Program-made: the position numbers and the translations under genes | Source: Rossellomorea sp. BNER | GTDB lineage: Bacteria; Bacillota; Bacilli; Bacillales; Bacillaceae_B | Direction of reading: 5' to 3' | NCBI GenBank assembly: GCA_024213275.1 | Contig: JANAVG010000008.1 | Coordinates: 1 to 64,000 of the forward strand | DNA length: 64,000 nt | Part shown: positions 23,801-31,768 of the stretch, piece after piece | Position numbering within the stretch: the first letter of the stretch is position 1 | How the letters are laid out: every line of letters begins with the position of its first letter | Notes under the pieces: generated by a model | The model's database searches: none | Seen by the model: only the letters and a program-made list of their open reading frames with translations | What the model was told of the DNA's origin: nothing

Positions 23801-25150
23801 TTGAATGAAAAAACAAACGGTTCTCAGCTTCAAAGACAATTAAAGCTAATACATGTCATAGCCATTGGAATAGCCTACATGTCTCCGTTCGCAGTATTTG
23901 ATACGTTTGGTATTGCTTCTGAAGCTTCAGGGGGCTTTGTACCAGCTTCATATATTTTAGTGTTTACAGCCATTCTTTTTACAGCCCTAAGTTATGGAAA
24001 ATTGGTTCAAAAGTTTCCAATTTCAGGTTCGGTTTACACTTACACAAGACGTATTATGAATCCTTACTTAGGAGTAGTGGTAGGCTGGGCTACCTTCCTT
24101 GCCTATCTCGCATTACCAATGATAAATGCATTGTTAGCGAATATATATTTATCATCTGGATTTCCAAATATTCCAGGGTTCGTTTGGATCATAGGATTAA
24201 TCGCTTTAACTACTATTCTCAATATTTTTGGAGTTAAGATCGCGGCATCCATCAATATTTTACTGGTAATGTTTCAATTTTTAGTTTGTACCATTTTTAT
24301 CTATTTAAATATCAAATCCATCAATAGCGATGGTACTCACCAATATATAACATTCCAAACCCTTTTTCCGGCAGATTTGGAATTCTCACCTTTACTCGCT
24401 GGTGCTGCGTTACTAGCTTTATCTTTTATAGGCTTTGATGCGATTACGACTCTTTCAGAAGAGACCATTAAGCCTAGAAAAACGATTCCAAAGGCCATTT
24501 TAATTGTAGCTTCTATAGGGGGAATCTTTTTCTTTACCGTCACTTATTTTATGCAATCCCTTTTCCCTAATGTTTCTGTATTCAATAACATTGATGGTGC
24601 TTCCCCAGAAATTGCTTATATTATAGGGGGGAACTTGTTCTTATCGTTATTTATTAGCGGCGCATTGGTTTCAGTATTTGCATCAGGCTTAGCTGCTCAA
24701 TTAAGTGCTTCGCGGTTATTGTTTGCCATGGGTAGAGATAAAGTAATTCCTAAAGCTTTCTTTGGATACATTCATCCAAAGCATAAGACGCCTGTCCCCA
24801 ATATCCTATTAATAGGAGTCCTTGCCTTATCAGCTTTGTTTTTAGACTTAGAATTAGCGACATCCTTAATAAACTTTGGCGCTTTTACAGCATTTTCTTT
24901 TGTAAATCTATGTGTCATTACAATGTTTGTAAAATCTAAGCGGCCACGCCCAGTGAAGTATATCTTAAGTCATTTCATTGCTCCATCTCTAGGTCTGTTC
25001 TTTGTTATCTATCTATGGCTTAATTTAGACCTTGTTTCAATCACAATTGGTTTAATCTGGACGGTGCTAGGAATAATCTATTTAGCGTTTTCGACTAACT
25101 TTTTTAAGATTTCTCCACCAGAAATTAAATTCGAAGAGCTTGATATGTAA
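23801..25150 (+). CDS. APC-superfamily amino acid/amine permease
   Basis: About 449 residues with 12 predicted membrane helices. The amino acid-polyamine-organocation signature lies in helix 1 (LIHVIAIGIAYMSPFAVFDT FG; the usual G-I-G segment is modified). GFDAITTLSEETIKPRKTIPKA is the family's helix 6 / loop motif. It should import an amino acid or amine with a cation. The TTG at 23,801 is preferred over an ATG at 23,792, which overlaps the ribosome site GAAAGGAT. It follows the sigma-54 operon by 340 bases holding hairpins and a possible cre site, so it may be read separately. Its place suggests uptake of the substrate of the carbamoylase/aminotransferase pathway. Confidence 0.85.
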   Translation: MNEKTNGSQLQRQLKLIHVIAIGIAYMSPFAVFDTFGIASEASGGFVPASYILVFTAILFTALSYGKLVQKFPISGSVYTYTRRIMNPYLGVVVGWATFLAYLALPMINALLANIYLSSGFPNIPGFVWIIGLIALTTILNIFGVKIAASINILLVMFQFLVCTIFIYLNIKSINSDGTHQYITFQTLFPADLEFSPLLAGAALLALSFIGFDAITTLSEETIKPRKTIPKAILIVASIGGIFFFTVTYFMQSLFPNVSVFNNIDGASPEIAYIIGGNLFLSLFISGALVSVFASGLAAQLSASRLLFAMGRDKVIPKAFFGYIHPKHKTPVPNILLIGVLALSALFLDLELATSLINFGAFTAFSFVNLCVITMFVKSKRPRPVKYILSHFIAPSLGLFFVIYLWLNLDLVSITIGLIWTVLGIIYLAFSTNFFKISPPEIKFEELDM

Positions 25151-25199
25151 TGAAAAAAGGTGTCGAGATTATTATCAGAATAATTTAAAAATAACCGTT

Positions 25200-25225
25200 A
25201 GAGCCCTCTTTGAAGGGCTCTTTTT
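25200..25225 (+). terminator. terminator of the permease gene
   Basis: GAGCCCT pairs with AGGGCTC around a short CTTTGA loop, followed by TTTTT. Confidence 0.85.
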
Positions 25226-25242
25226 GTGCTGAATTCTAACTT

Positions 25243-25353
25243 ATGCATAAATTCGATTTCTCGTGCATTTACTCTAAATTTTCGTGCGTAAAACTAGATT
25301 CTCGTGCATTAACTAGTCTTTCTCGTGCATAAAATCCAAAAGTAGTGCATTTC
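25243..25353. repeat. GTGCAT array, copy 2
   Basis: TTCTCGTGCATTTACTC, TTTTCGTGCGTAAAAC, TTCTCGTGCATTAAC, TCTCGTGCATAAAATCC and AGTAGTGCATTTCG form five units of about 22-26 bases, the longest and clearest of the arrays. Confidence 0.7.
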
Positions 25354-25446
25354 GTTTTTTTTGACACAGAATATACGAATCCCAATGCAGGAGAATCCCA
25401 TTAATAAGCAGAATTTATATGTATTCTTTAAAAAGGAGCTGGATAA

Positions 25447-26352
25447 ATGATAAAAAAAGAACGGGAGATACCGATCCGAATTCAAAAGCTAGAAGCATTA
25501 CAACGTAGGTTGCCTCCGAGTCACCCGAAAGTCCAACAAATCAAAGAGGATTACTTAAAAGCCATGGCCGGTTATCGAGGAGAGCAGTCGATAGATTACT
25601 ATTTGAGTCTACTTAATACTAAAAAATATACTATTTTTCACGATATAAGACTACCTTTTAAGGATACGTTCTTTCAAATCGATACGATCATTATGACTCC
25701 TTATTATATACTCTTATTAGAAGTTAAAAACATAAGTGGAACCCTGTATTTCGATGAGAAATTTCAGCAATTAATTAGAACTGTAAACGGTAAGGAAGAA
25801 GCTTTCCCAGATCCTCTAACCCAAGTAAATCGTCAAACAGCCCAAATGATGAATTGGCTAAGCAATCACAAAATCTCCCCTGTTCCAGTCGAATCCCTCA
25901 TCATTATCAGTAGCCCATACACTATAATTAAAGCTTCCAATCATTCTACTCTTCAAAAAAAGGTTATTCATAGCGCGAATTTATTAGAGAAAATTAATGT
26001 TTTTGAAAAAGTCCACCAACATCAATCACTGACCAATAAAGAGTTGAAAAAGATTTCGACCCTTCTAATCAAAAATCACGAGAAGGAAAACCTAGATATA
26101 TTAAAAAAATATGATATCCATAGAAGTGAGCTTCTAAATGGGGTACACTGTCCAAAGTGTTTAGCAATCCCAATGCAGAGATTATATAGTGCGTGGAAAT
26201 GCCAATCATGTCAGGCTGTATCAAAAGAGGCACATATCTATTCACTAAATGATTATGCTCATTTAGTGAAAACTACTATTTCAAATAGAGAATCAGGGAC
26301 TTCCTCACTATTTCATCAAGGTCTATTGCCTATAACCTTCTTAAGTCTATGA
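25447..26352 (+). CDS. NERD-domain protein
   Basis: 301 residues. The NERD (nuclease-related) domain covers about 35-150: GYRGEQSIDYYLSLL, then FHDIRLPFKDTFFQIDTIIM, then ILLLEVKNISGTLYFDE. This gives the D-x-(E/D)-V-K pattern of a restriction-like fold. The C-terminus has a zinc-ribbon with CxxC pairs (CPKCLAIPMQ; CQSCQA). It is probably a DNA-processing or binding protein; function is not established for Bacillus members. The ATG follows AAAGGAGCTGGATAA. It sits between the two sigma-54 modules without an obvious link. Confidence 0.85.
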   Translation: MIKKEREIPIRIQKLEALQRRLPPSHPKVQQIKEDYLKAMAGYRGEQSIDYYLSLLNTKKYTIFHDIRLPFKDTFFQIDTIIMTPYYILLLEVKNISGTLYFDEKFQQLIRTVNGKEEAFPDPLTQVNRQTAQMMNWLSNHKISPVPVESLIIISSPYTIIKASNHSTLQKKVIHSANLLEKINVFEKVHQHQSLTNKELKKISTLLIKNHEKENLDILKKYDIHRSELLNGVHCPKCLAIPMQRLYSAWKCQSCQAVSKEAHIYSLNDYAHLVKTTISNRESGTSSLFHQGLLPITFLSL

Positions 26353-26517
26353 ACCTTAAATACATTGGTCAAAGAAGGTCTCATCAATATACGCTCACAC
26401 CTTAATTCCACTATTAACAGCCCCAGAAATTAAACTTCATTTATCCGATCTTTTCTTTCGTAACATCAACCACAAAAAGTTCTTGGGCAGAGGGAGAGCG
26501 CACAGTCAGATTGCTGA

Positions 26518-26565
26518 CCACAATAAAGCCTAGAAGTCATGCTAACCTTCTAGGCTTTATTGTGG
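26518..26565. terminator. strong bidirectional terminator
   Basis: CCACAATAAAGCCTAGAAG pairs perfectly with CTTCTAGGCTTTATTGTGG across an 11-base loop. It separates convergent genes. Confidence 0.8.
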
Positions 26566-26582
26566 GATAAAATCGGGGGAGA

Positions 26583-26611
26583 GTACCTTTTACCCCTGGG
26601 TGTAAAAGGTA
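26583..26611. terminator. second hairpin before regulator 2
   Basis: TACCTTTTAC pairs with GTGTAAAAGGTA around a C/G-rich loop. It adds to the hairpin just upstream. Confidence 0.5.
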
Positions 26612-26626
26612 TGTCATAGATGCTTC

Positions 26627-28027
26627 TTAATTACTACGTCCGATATTATATTTCTTAAATTTATAAATGACGGAAGGTTGACTTATTCCTAAAGCATCGG
26701 CTATTTCGTAGGTGGATTTGCAATGATTGTATGCATTGGTCAGGATCTGTACTTCTAGCTGTTCTAAAGCTTGTTTTAAACTTTGTTTTTTATTATCATC
26801 ATTTTCCGGGTCATGAGTTAGATGATTTACATGACCCGTTTCTTTTATTACCTTTGGAAGGTCACTTGGGTAAATGGTGGTTCCTTCGGTTATAAGTAAC
26901 ACCCGCTCTATTACATTTTCTAGTTCTCTAATATTCCCTGGCCAGGAATAATTCAATAGATGATCATAGGTAGTAGAATGGAATTGTTTATTTAGATTAT
27001 ATTTTAGATTGAGTTTTTCGTAATAATGTTGAATTAATAAAGGAATATCCTCAAGACGTTCTCTTAAAGGTGGAATTTGAACCGGTATGACGTTGAGTCT
27101 ATAGAAAAGATCTGAACGAAACTTTTTTTGTTCAACCATTTCTGATAGGTCTTTATTCGTGGCGACTATTAAACGAAAATCAATCTTTTTCTCTTTTTTA
27201 CCGCCTACACGCATAATCTTTTTATCTTGTAATGTTTTTAATAGTTTTACTTGCATTGAGAGTGGAAGATCCCCTACTTCGTCTAAAAACAGTGTTCCTC
27301 CATCTGCCTGTTCAATTAATCCCTGTTTCCCATCTTTAAGGGCACCAGTAAATGCCCCGGCGTCATAACCAAACATTTCTGATTCAAAAAGACTTTCGGG
27401 GATTGTACTGCAATTCACTTCAATAAATGGTTCTTTACTTCGGTGACTTTGGTTATGAAGAGTGTGTGCGAGAGCACTTTTTCCTACACCGGATTCTCCT
27501 AAAAATAATACGGTTACATCTGTTTGTGCAACCCTAGAAATCGTTTTCATTAATTGTGTCATTTGCTTGCTGCGTATGATCATGCCATCTTTGCCATATT
27601 CTTTTTCTCTCAACTCTTGGACTTCTGTTTGAACAATTTTTATTTTTCTTTGTAAACGTTCGTATTGATCCTGAAGGTTTTTGATTTCTGTTTGATCTTG
27701 AGCATAACTGATGATGTTACTCATGTTCCCTTTCTCATCAAAAACAGGGAAAGCAGTGGACATGATAACTTTTCCTGTTCTTGTTTGTTGGAGAATTTGT
27801 ACCGGCTTTTGATTATTAATAACAGATGCGGTAATAGAAGGAGATAATATGCCTTCATCCTCCAATTCTAATACTGATTTTCCAATATAGTGGTTCGCAT
27901 CCATTCCATAGAGGGACCAATGAGCAGGGTTTGAGTTTAAGATGATGCCATGCTTATCTGTGATCGTTATGTTGTTGTTGGAAGTTTCAACTATCTTATT
28001 TAAAACATGAATTAAAGATCCGGTCAT
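26627..28027 (-). CDS. sigma-54-dependent transcriptional activator (PAS-AAA+-Fis), regulator 2
   Basis: 466 residues, a paralogue of regulator 1 with the same order of domains: PAS (about 1-115), a coiled linker (about 115-145), Walker A GESGVGKS (177-184), GAFTG (224-228), Walker B GGTLFLDEVG (243-252), SWPGNIRELENVIERV, and Fis-type helix-turn-helix at about 431-461 (STYEIADALGISQPSVIYKF). The PAS and helix-turn-helix parts differ clearly from regulator 1, so signal and DNA site should differ. The ATG follows GGGGGAAG. It is divergent from the second aminotransferase operon; the shared gap holds a near-palindrome and a -24/-12 promoter. Confidence 0.93.
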   Translation of the reverse strand: MTGSLIHVLNKIVETSNNNITITDKHGIILNSNPAHWSLYGMDANHYIGKSVLELEDEGILSPSITASVINNQKPVQILQQTRTGKVIMSTAFPVFDEKGNMSNIISYAQDQTEIKNLQDQYERLQRKIKIVQTEVQELREKEYGKDGMIIRSKQMTQLMKTISRVAQTDVTVLFLGESGVGKSALAHTLHNQSHRSKEPFIEVNCSTIPESLFESEMFGYDAGAFTGALKDGKQGLIEQADGGTLFLDEVGDLPLSMQVKLLKTLQDKKIMRVGGKKEKKIDFRLIVATNKDLSEMVEQKKFRSDLFYRLNVIPVQIPPLRERLEDIPLLIQHYYEKLNLKYNLNKQFHSTTYDHLLNYSWPGNIRELENVIERVLLITEGTTIYPSDLPKVIKETGHVNHLTHDPENDDNKKQSLKQALEQLEVQILTNAYNHCKSTYEIADALGISQPSVIYKFKKYNIGRSN

Positions 28028-28058
28028 TTCTATTCTTCCCCCAAAACTTCTAATCTAG

Positions 28059-28080
28059 TTTGATTTAAATTTTAATCAAA
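28059..28080. promoter_or_regulatory. candidate enhancer site of regulator 2
   Basis: A 22-base near-perfect palindrome: TTTGATT at the left, AATCAAA at the right, with AAATTT in the middle. It lies about 80-100 bases upstream of the -24 element. A further TTAATCAAA lies at about 28,102. Confidence 0.6.
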
Positions 28081-28159
28081 TTCTGCCTAGTAATCAATAA
28101 GTTAATCAAAAATCGGAAGGATCTTATACTTTTAGCAAGTGTCACAATCAAAAAAATCC

Positions 28160-28174
28160 TGGCACGAAACTTGC
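28160..28174 (+). promoter_or_regulatory. sigma-54 (-24/-12) promoter of the second aminotransferase operon
   Basis: TGGCAC-GAAAC-TTGC, preceded by C, fits the consensus at all key positions. A transcription start near 28,186 leaves a leader of about 60 bases. Confidence 0.88.
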
Positions 28175-28246
28175 AGTATATAAGTAAAGACAAAAGTAGC
28201 TCTAAAAAAAGACTATTTTTGTACAATTTATGATAAAGGGTGATGA

Positions 28247-29560
28247 ATGATGGTAAATACATTGAACGACCTGCAGCAATTAGAAGAGCTAGATAAAAAA
28301 CACTTTTTACATCCCACATCTCCAATAAAGCAACAACAAGAATCAGGGCCGTCTTTTATCTTTAAAGAAGGTCGTGGCATTTATCTTGAAGACTATAAGG
28401 GAAATGTCGTAATCGACGGGATGTCATCTCTTTGGAATGTAAATGTTGGTCATGGAAGAGAGGAGCTGGCGGAAGTTGCAGCAGAGCAAATGAAGAAGCT
28501 TGCATTTAGTTCATGTTTCGCAACATATAGTAATGAGCCAGCGATCCGCTTAGCTGCTAAACTTGCACAATTGACAACAGGTGATTTGACTACAACATTC
28601 TTTACATCTGGGGGTTCAGAGGCAAATGATACCGCTTATAAACTGGCAAGGCACTATTGGATATTAAAAGGGGCACCAGAAAAGAAAAAAATCATTTCTA
28701 GAACAAAGTCGTATCACGGTGTTTCGATGGGAGCCACCAGTGCGACAGGATTAAAGCCGTTTCGAGATTTTTCAAGCTCCATCGCACCAGACTTTCTTCA
28801 TGTTGACCATTTTAGTACCGACGCACTAAGAGAACGAATTTTAATAGAAGGTCCTGAAACCATTGCTGCTTTTATTGCAGAGCCTGTCCAAGGTGCTGGA
28901 GGGGTTCATATTGCTCCCGATGATTATTTTAAGGAAATACGAGAAATCTGTGATTTTTACGATATTTTGTTTATTACAGATGAGGTTATTACCGGCTTTG
29001 GACGGACAGGGGAATGGTTCGGTATGAATCATTACGGCGTCACTCCAGATATGATGTGTTTCGCAAAAGGGGTAACGAGCGGCTATGCACAATTAGGAGG
29101 CGTCATATTATCAGAAAAAATGCATCAGGATTTTTCGGACTTTTCTTCGGGCACTTTACTACATGGGTATACCTATAGCGGTCACCCCATGGCTTGCGCA
29201 GTTGCATTAAAAAATATTGAAATCATCGAACGAGAAAATTTAGTTCGTCATGCAAAAGAGGCTGGTGATTTATTGTTAGAGGGATTTAAGTGGATACAAT
29301 CTGAGAGAAAAATTGTAGGTAATGTACGGAGTCTAGGGTTAATGGGAGCTATTGAAATGATAAAAGCAAGAGAGGCGAAATCTAAATCTCCGCTAATCGT
29401 TAACGAAGCAGCAAAACGCGGATTAATTTGTCGATCTGTCGTCTTTGATGATCAGGATACATTAGTTTTTGCTCCGCCCCTTACAATCAAGAAGAAGGAA
29501 ATTGAAAAAATGATGACGATATTAAATGATGCCATAAAGTCCATTGAAGAAAGCTCATAA
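28247..29560 (+). CDS. class III omega-aminotransferase (pyruvate-type), copy 2
   Basis: 437 residues. PLP residues: FFTSGGSEANDTAYK, D245 (ITDEVITGFGRTGEWF) and K274 (FAKGVTSGYAQLGG). It is about 25 residues shorter than copy 1 because a loop after the conserved PDF/PDI segment is missing. The start used is the first of two adjacent ATGs after AAAGGG. It is the first gene of a two-gene sigma-54 operon, 25 bases before its aldehyde dehydrogenase. It probably transfers the amino group of an omega-amine or omega-amino acid to pyruvate; the donor is unknown and taurine, beta-alanine, GABA or putrescine all fit the subfamily. Confidence 0.9.
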   Translation: MMVNTLNDLQQLEELDKKHFLHPTSPIKQQQESGPSFIFKEGRGIYLEDYKGNVVIDGMSSLWNVNVGHGREELAEVAAEQMKKLAFSSCFATYSNEPAIRLAAKLAQLTTGDLTTTFFTSGGSEANDTAYKLARHYWILKGAPEKKKIISRTKSYHGVSMGATSATGLKPFRDFSSSIAPDFLHVDHFSTDALRERILIEGPETIAAFIAEPVQGAGGVHIAPDDYFKEIREICDFYDILFITDEVITGFGRTGEWFGMNHYGVTPDMMCFAKGVTSGYAQLGGVILSEKMHQDFSDFSSGTLLHGYTYSGHPMACAVALKNIEIIERENLVRHAKEAGDLLLEGFKWIQSERKIVGNVRSLGLMGAIEMIKAREAKSKSPLIVNEAAKRGLICRSVVFDDQDTLVFAPPLTIKKKEIEKMMTILNDAIKSIEESS

Positions 29561-29585
29561 TTTAAAGGGAAAGAGAGGGGTCCAA

Positions 29586-31010
29586 ATGAAAAAGTATCTT
29601 TTTATAAATGGAGAATGGATTGAACCAAAATACTATACTGAATTGTCCTCACCTTATGACGAAAGGATAATCGCAGAAATACCTGCTGCTACACCAGAGG
29701 AAGTGGAATCGGCGATTCGTTCTGCTTTCCAAGCTACAACCACCATGAGAAAGATGCCTAGCCACCAGAGGGCAACAATTCTTGAAAACCTCACTCACCT
29801 TTTAGAGAAAAGGAAGGATGAAGCAGCTAGGATCATCGCAATGGAAGCCGCAAAGCCTATCAATACAGCCAAAATAGAGGTGGAAAGAACCATCCAGACT
29901 TACAAATTTGCAGCAGAAGAAGCGAAGCGGATTTATGGTGAAACACTCCCGATGGATGCTGCCCCTGGTGGAGAGGGAAGAGTAGCTTATACAGTTCATG
30001 AACCATTGGGCGTAGTTGCAGCCATTACACCGTTTAACTTTCCAATGAATCTCGTTGCTCATAAAGTGGGTCCTGCCATTGCGACTGGAAACACAGTGGT
30101 ATTAAAGCCTGCAGCTCAAACCCCACTTTCAGCTTATTTCCTAGCAGAGTTATGTAAAGAGGCAGGGCTGCCTGATGGAGCATTGAATGTTGTCACTGGA
30201 AGTGGTTCGGTAATTGGAGACATCCTTGTAAAAGATGAACGAGTTCAAAAGATATCCTTTACAGGTAGTCATGCCGTTGGTTTGCAAATTCGTAATAAAG
30301 CAGATTTAAAAAAGGTCACGTTGGAATTAGGGTCTAATGCAGCAGTCATCGTCGATGAACATGTCAATGTGGAGAAAGTGATTCCACGGTGTGTGTCTGG
30401 AGCCTTTGCATTTCAAGGGCAAGTATGCATATCGATTCAAAGGGTTTATGTTCATGAAAAAAATTATGAAAAGTTTGTAAAGGGGTTTGTTGAAGCGACT
30501 GAAAAACTTAAATTAGGTGCACCTCTGGACCCTGAAACCGATATTTCAGCACTTATTAGTCCTAAAGATGTAGAGCGAACACTTGATTGGATTGAACAAG
30601 CGAAGCAATATGGAGCCGAGGTTGTCACAGGGGGAATACGTGAGGGAAACATTTTGCAACCAACCATACTAACTGATGTTGATCCTTCTGCGAAAGTCTC
30701 ATGCCAAGAAGCTTTTGCACCCATAGTCATCATCAATCGTGTTCAATCAGTAGAAGAAGCCATCGACGCGGTGAATGATTCTCGTTACGGTCTCCAAGCT
30801 GGAATTTATACTGAAAATATTCATACAGCTCTAAAGGCTTCATCTGATTTACATGTTGGAGGTGTCATTATTAATGATATTCCAACCTTCCGTGTCGATC
30901 ATATGCCATACGGTGGTGTTAAAGAAAGTGGTGTAGGTCGTGAGGGGATAAAGTATGCGATGGAAGAAATGACAGAGATGAAATTAGTAGTGATAAACAA
31001 AAATGAGTAG
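29586..31010 (+). CDS. aldehyde dehydrogenase, small-acid-aldehyde type, copy 2
   Basis: 474 residues. Catalytic Cys C281 (FQGQVCISIQRV), cofactor motif FTGSHAVGLQI, and ELGSN (247-251) in place of ELGGK. The ELGSN form is known from lactaldehyde, phosphonoacetaldehyde and similar dehydrogenases acting on short charged aldehydes. The ATG at 29,586 follows GAGAGGGG; a longer frame from 29,544 lacks a ribosome site. It is second in the sigma-54 operon and should oxidise the semialdehyde made by the upstream aminotransferase, such as malonate or succinate semialdehyde or sulfoacetaldehyde. Confidence 0.9.
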   Translation: MKKYLFINGEWIEPKYYTELSSPYDERIIAEIPAATPEEVESAIRSAFQATTTMRKMPSHQRATILENLTHLLEKRKDEAARIIAMEAAKPINTAKIEVERTIQTYKFAAEEAKRIYGETLPMDAAPGGEGRVAYTVHEPLGVVAAITPFNFPMNLVAHKVGPAIATGNTVVLKPAAQTPLSAYFLAELCKEAGLPDGALNVVTGSGSVIGDILVKDERVQKISFTGSHAVGLQIRNKADLKKVTLELGSNAAVIVDEHVNVEKVIPRCVSGAFAFQGQVCISIQRVYVHEKNYEKFVKGFVEATEKLKLGAPLDPETDISALISPKDVERTLDWIEQAKQYGAEVVTGGIREGNILQPTILTDVDPSAKVSCQEAFAPIVIINRVQSVEEAIDAVNDSRYGLQAGIYTENIHTALKASSDLHVGGVIINDIPTFRVDHMPYGGVKESGVGREGIKYAMEEMTEMKLVVINKNE

Positions 31011-31055
31011 TTCAAGGGTTATGAATAATAATATTGAGGTTGGTTAACTAAAAAC

Positions 31056-31158
31056 AGTACTGTCTAAAAAGGGAGTGGAACGATTTATAGATAGAAGCTC
31101 CTCCTGAGGTTCTACCTAAAGTTATGGTTCTAGACTCCTTGGTTTTAGGACAGCACTA
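31056..31158. repeat. GGGGCTGTCC hairpin repeat, diverged copy
   Basis: ACTGTCTAAAAAGGGAG at the left and TTGGTTTTAGGACAGCA at the right, with TCCTGAGG in the middle, match the copies at 44,873 and 47,320. It lies just past the second aldehyde dehydrogenase and could end transcription. Confidence 0.55.
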
Positions 31159-31186
31159 TGTTTTTTATTCCCCAACATACTAACAT

Positions 31187-31298
31187 ATGCATAAATTTAA
31201 AATCTCGTGCATTTCTCCTGGATTTTCGTGCGTAAAATTAGTTTCTTGTGCACTTACTAGTCGATTACGTGCATAAAATCAAAAAGTTGTGCATTTCG
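31187..31298. repeat. GTGCAT array, copy 3
   Basis: TCTCGTGCATTTCTCC, TTTTCGTGCGTAAAAT, TTCTTGTGCACTTACTAG, TTACGTGCATAAAATC and GTTGTGCATTTCG align unit by unit with the array at 25,243. It follows a GGGGCTGTCC hairpin repeat, as does the array at 45,055. Confidence 0.7.
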
Positions 31299-31597
31299 AC
31301 ATTCAAGTCAAGGAAAATAATGATTCTACTTAGCATGGACTGAATTAAAATGAGTAAACGTATGAATTTTAAAGGAAAAACAAAGAATTAATGAAAATTT
31401 TACCCAAAATTATCGATCAGTGTAATTCTTTTTCATGTAGTGTAGTAGGAAAATGGGTTGTCCAAATAGAAACAAATCCAAAAAAATTAAAAATGGAATT
31501 GTTATTTATCATATTTCTAAAATCAAATGATCCGTCTGATAGTAGAAATATTGACTTATCAGACAACCCCATTTTCAAAAAACATTTGAAATATAGT

Positions 31598-31645
31598 AAG
31601 AGCTTGTTTTGATTAAAATTTTTTCAAAACCGGCTCTTTTATTTT
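31598..31645 (+). terminator. terminator-like hairpin
   Basis: AAGAGC-TTG-TTTTGA pairs with TTCAAAA-CCG-GCTCTTTT and ends in ATTTTG. A related hairpin is at 42,798-42,842. No firm gene precedes it. Confidence 0.5.
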
Positions 31646-31768
31646 GTTTATAGAAAATCAAAACATTGTTTTGTCATTCCCCACTTGAAGCTCTATCTAA
31701 AAGCCACACCTTACATAAGTAACTCCTTCTGTTCATATTAATTGAAGAGAGGATAAGGGGGGATTGGG

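Noticed and set aside
31391-31612. 73-codon frame on the plus strand
   Set aside because: Weak ribosome site 14 bases away, no recognisable sequence features, and AT-rich intergenic composition. Only the terminator-like hairpin behind it speaks for a gene.
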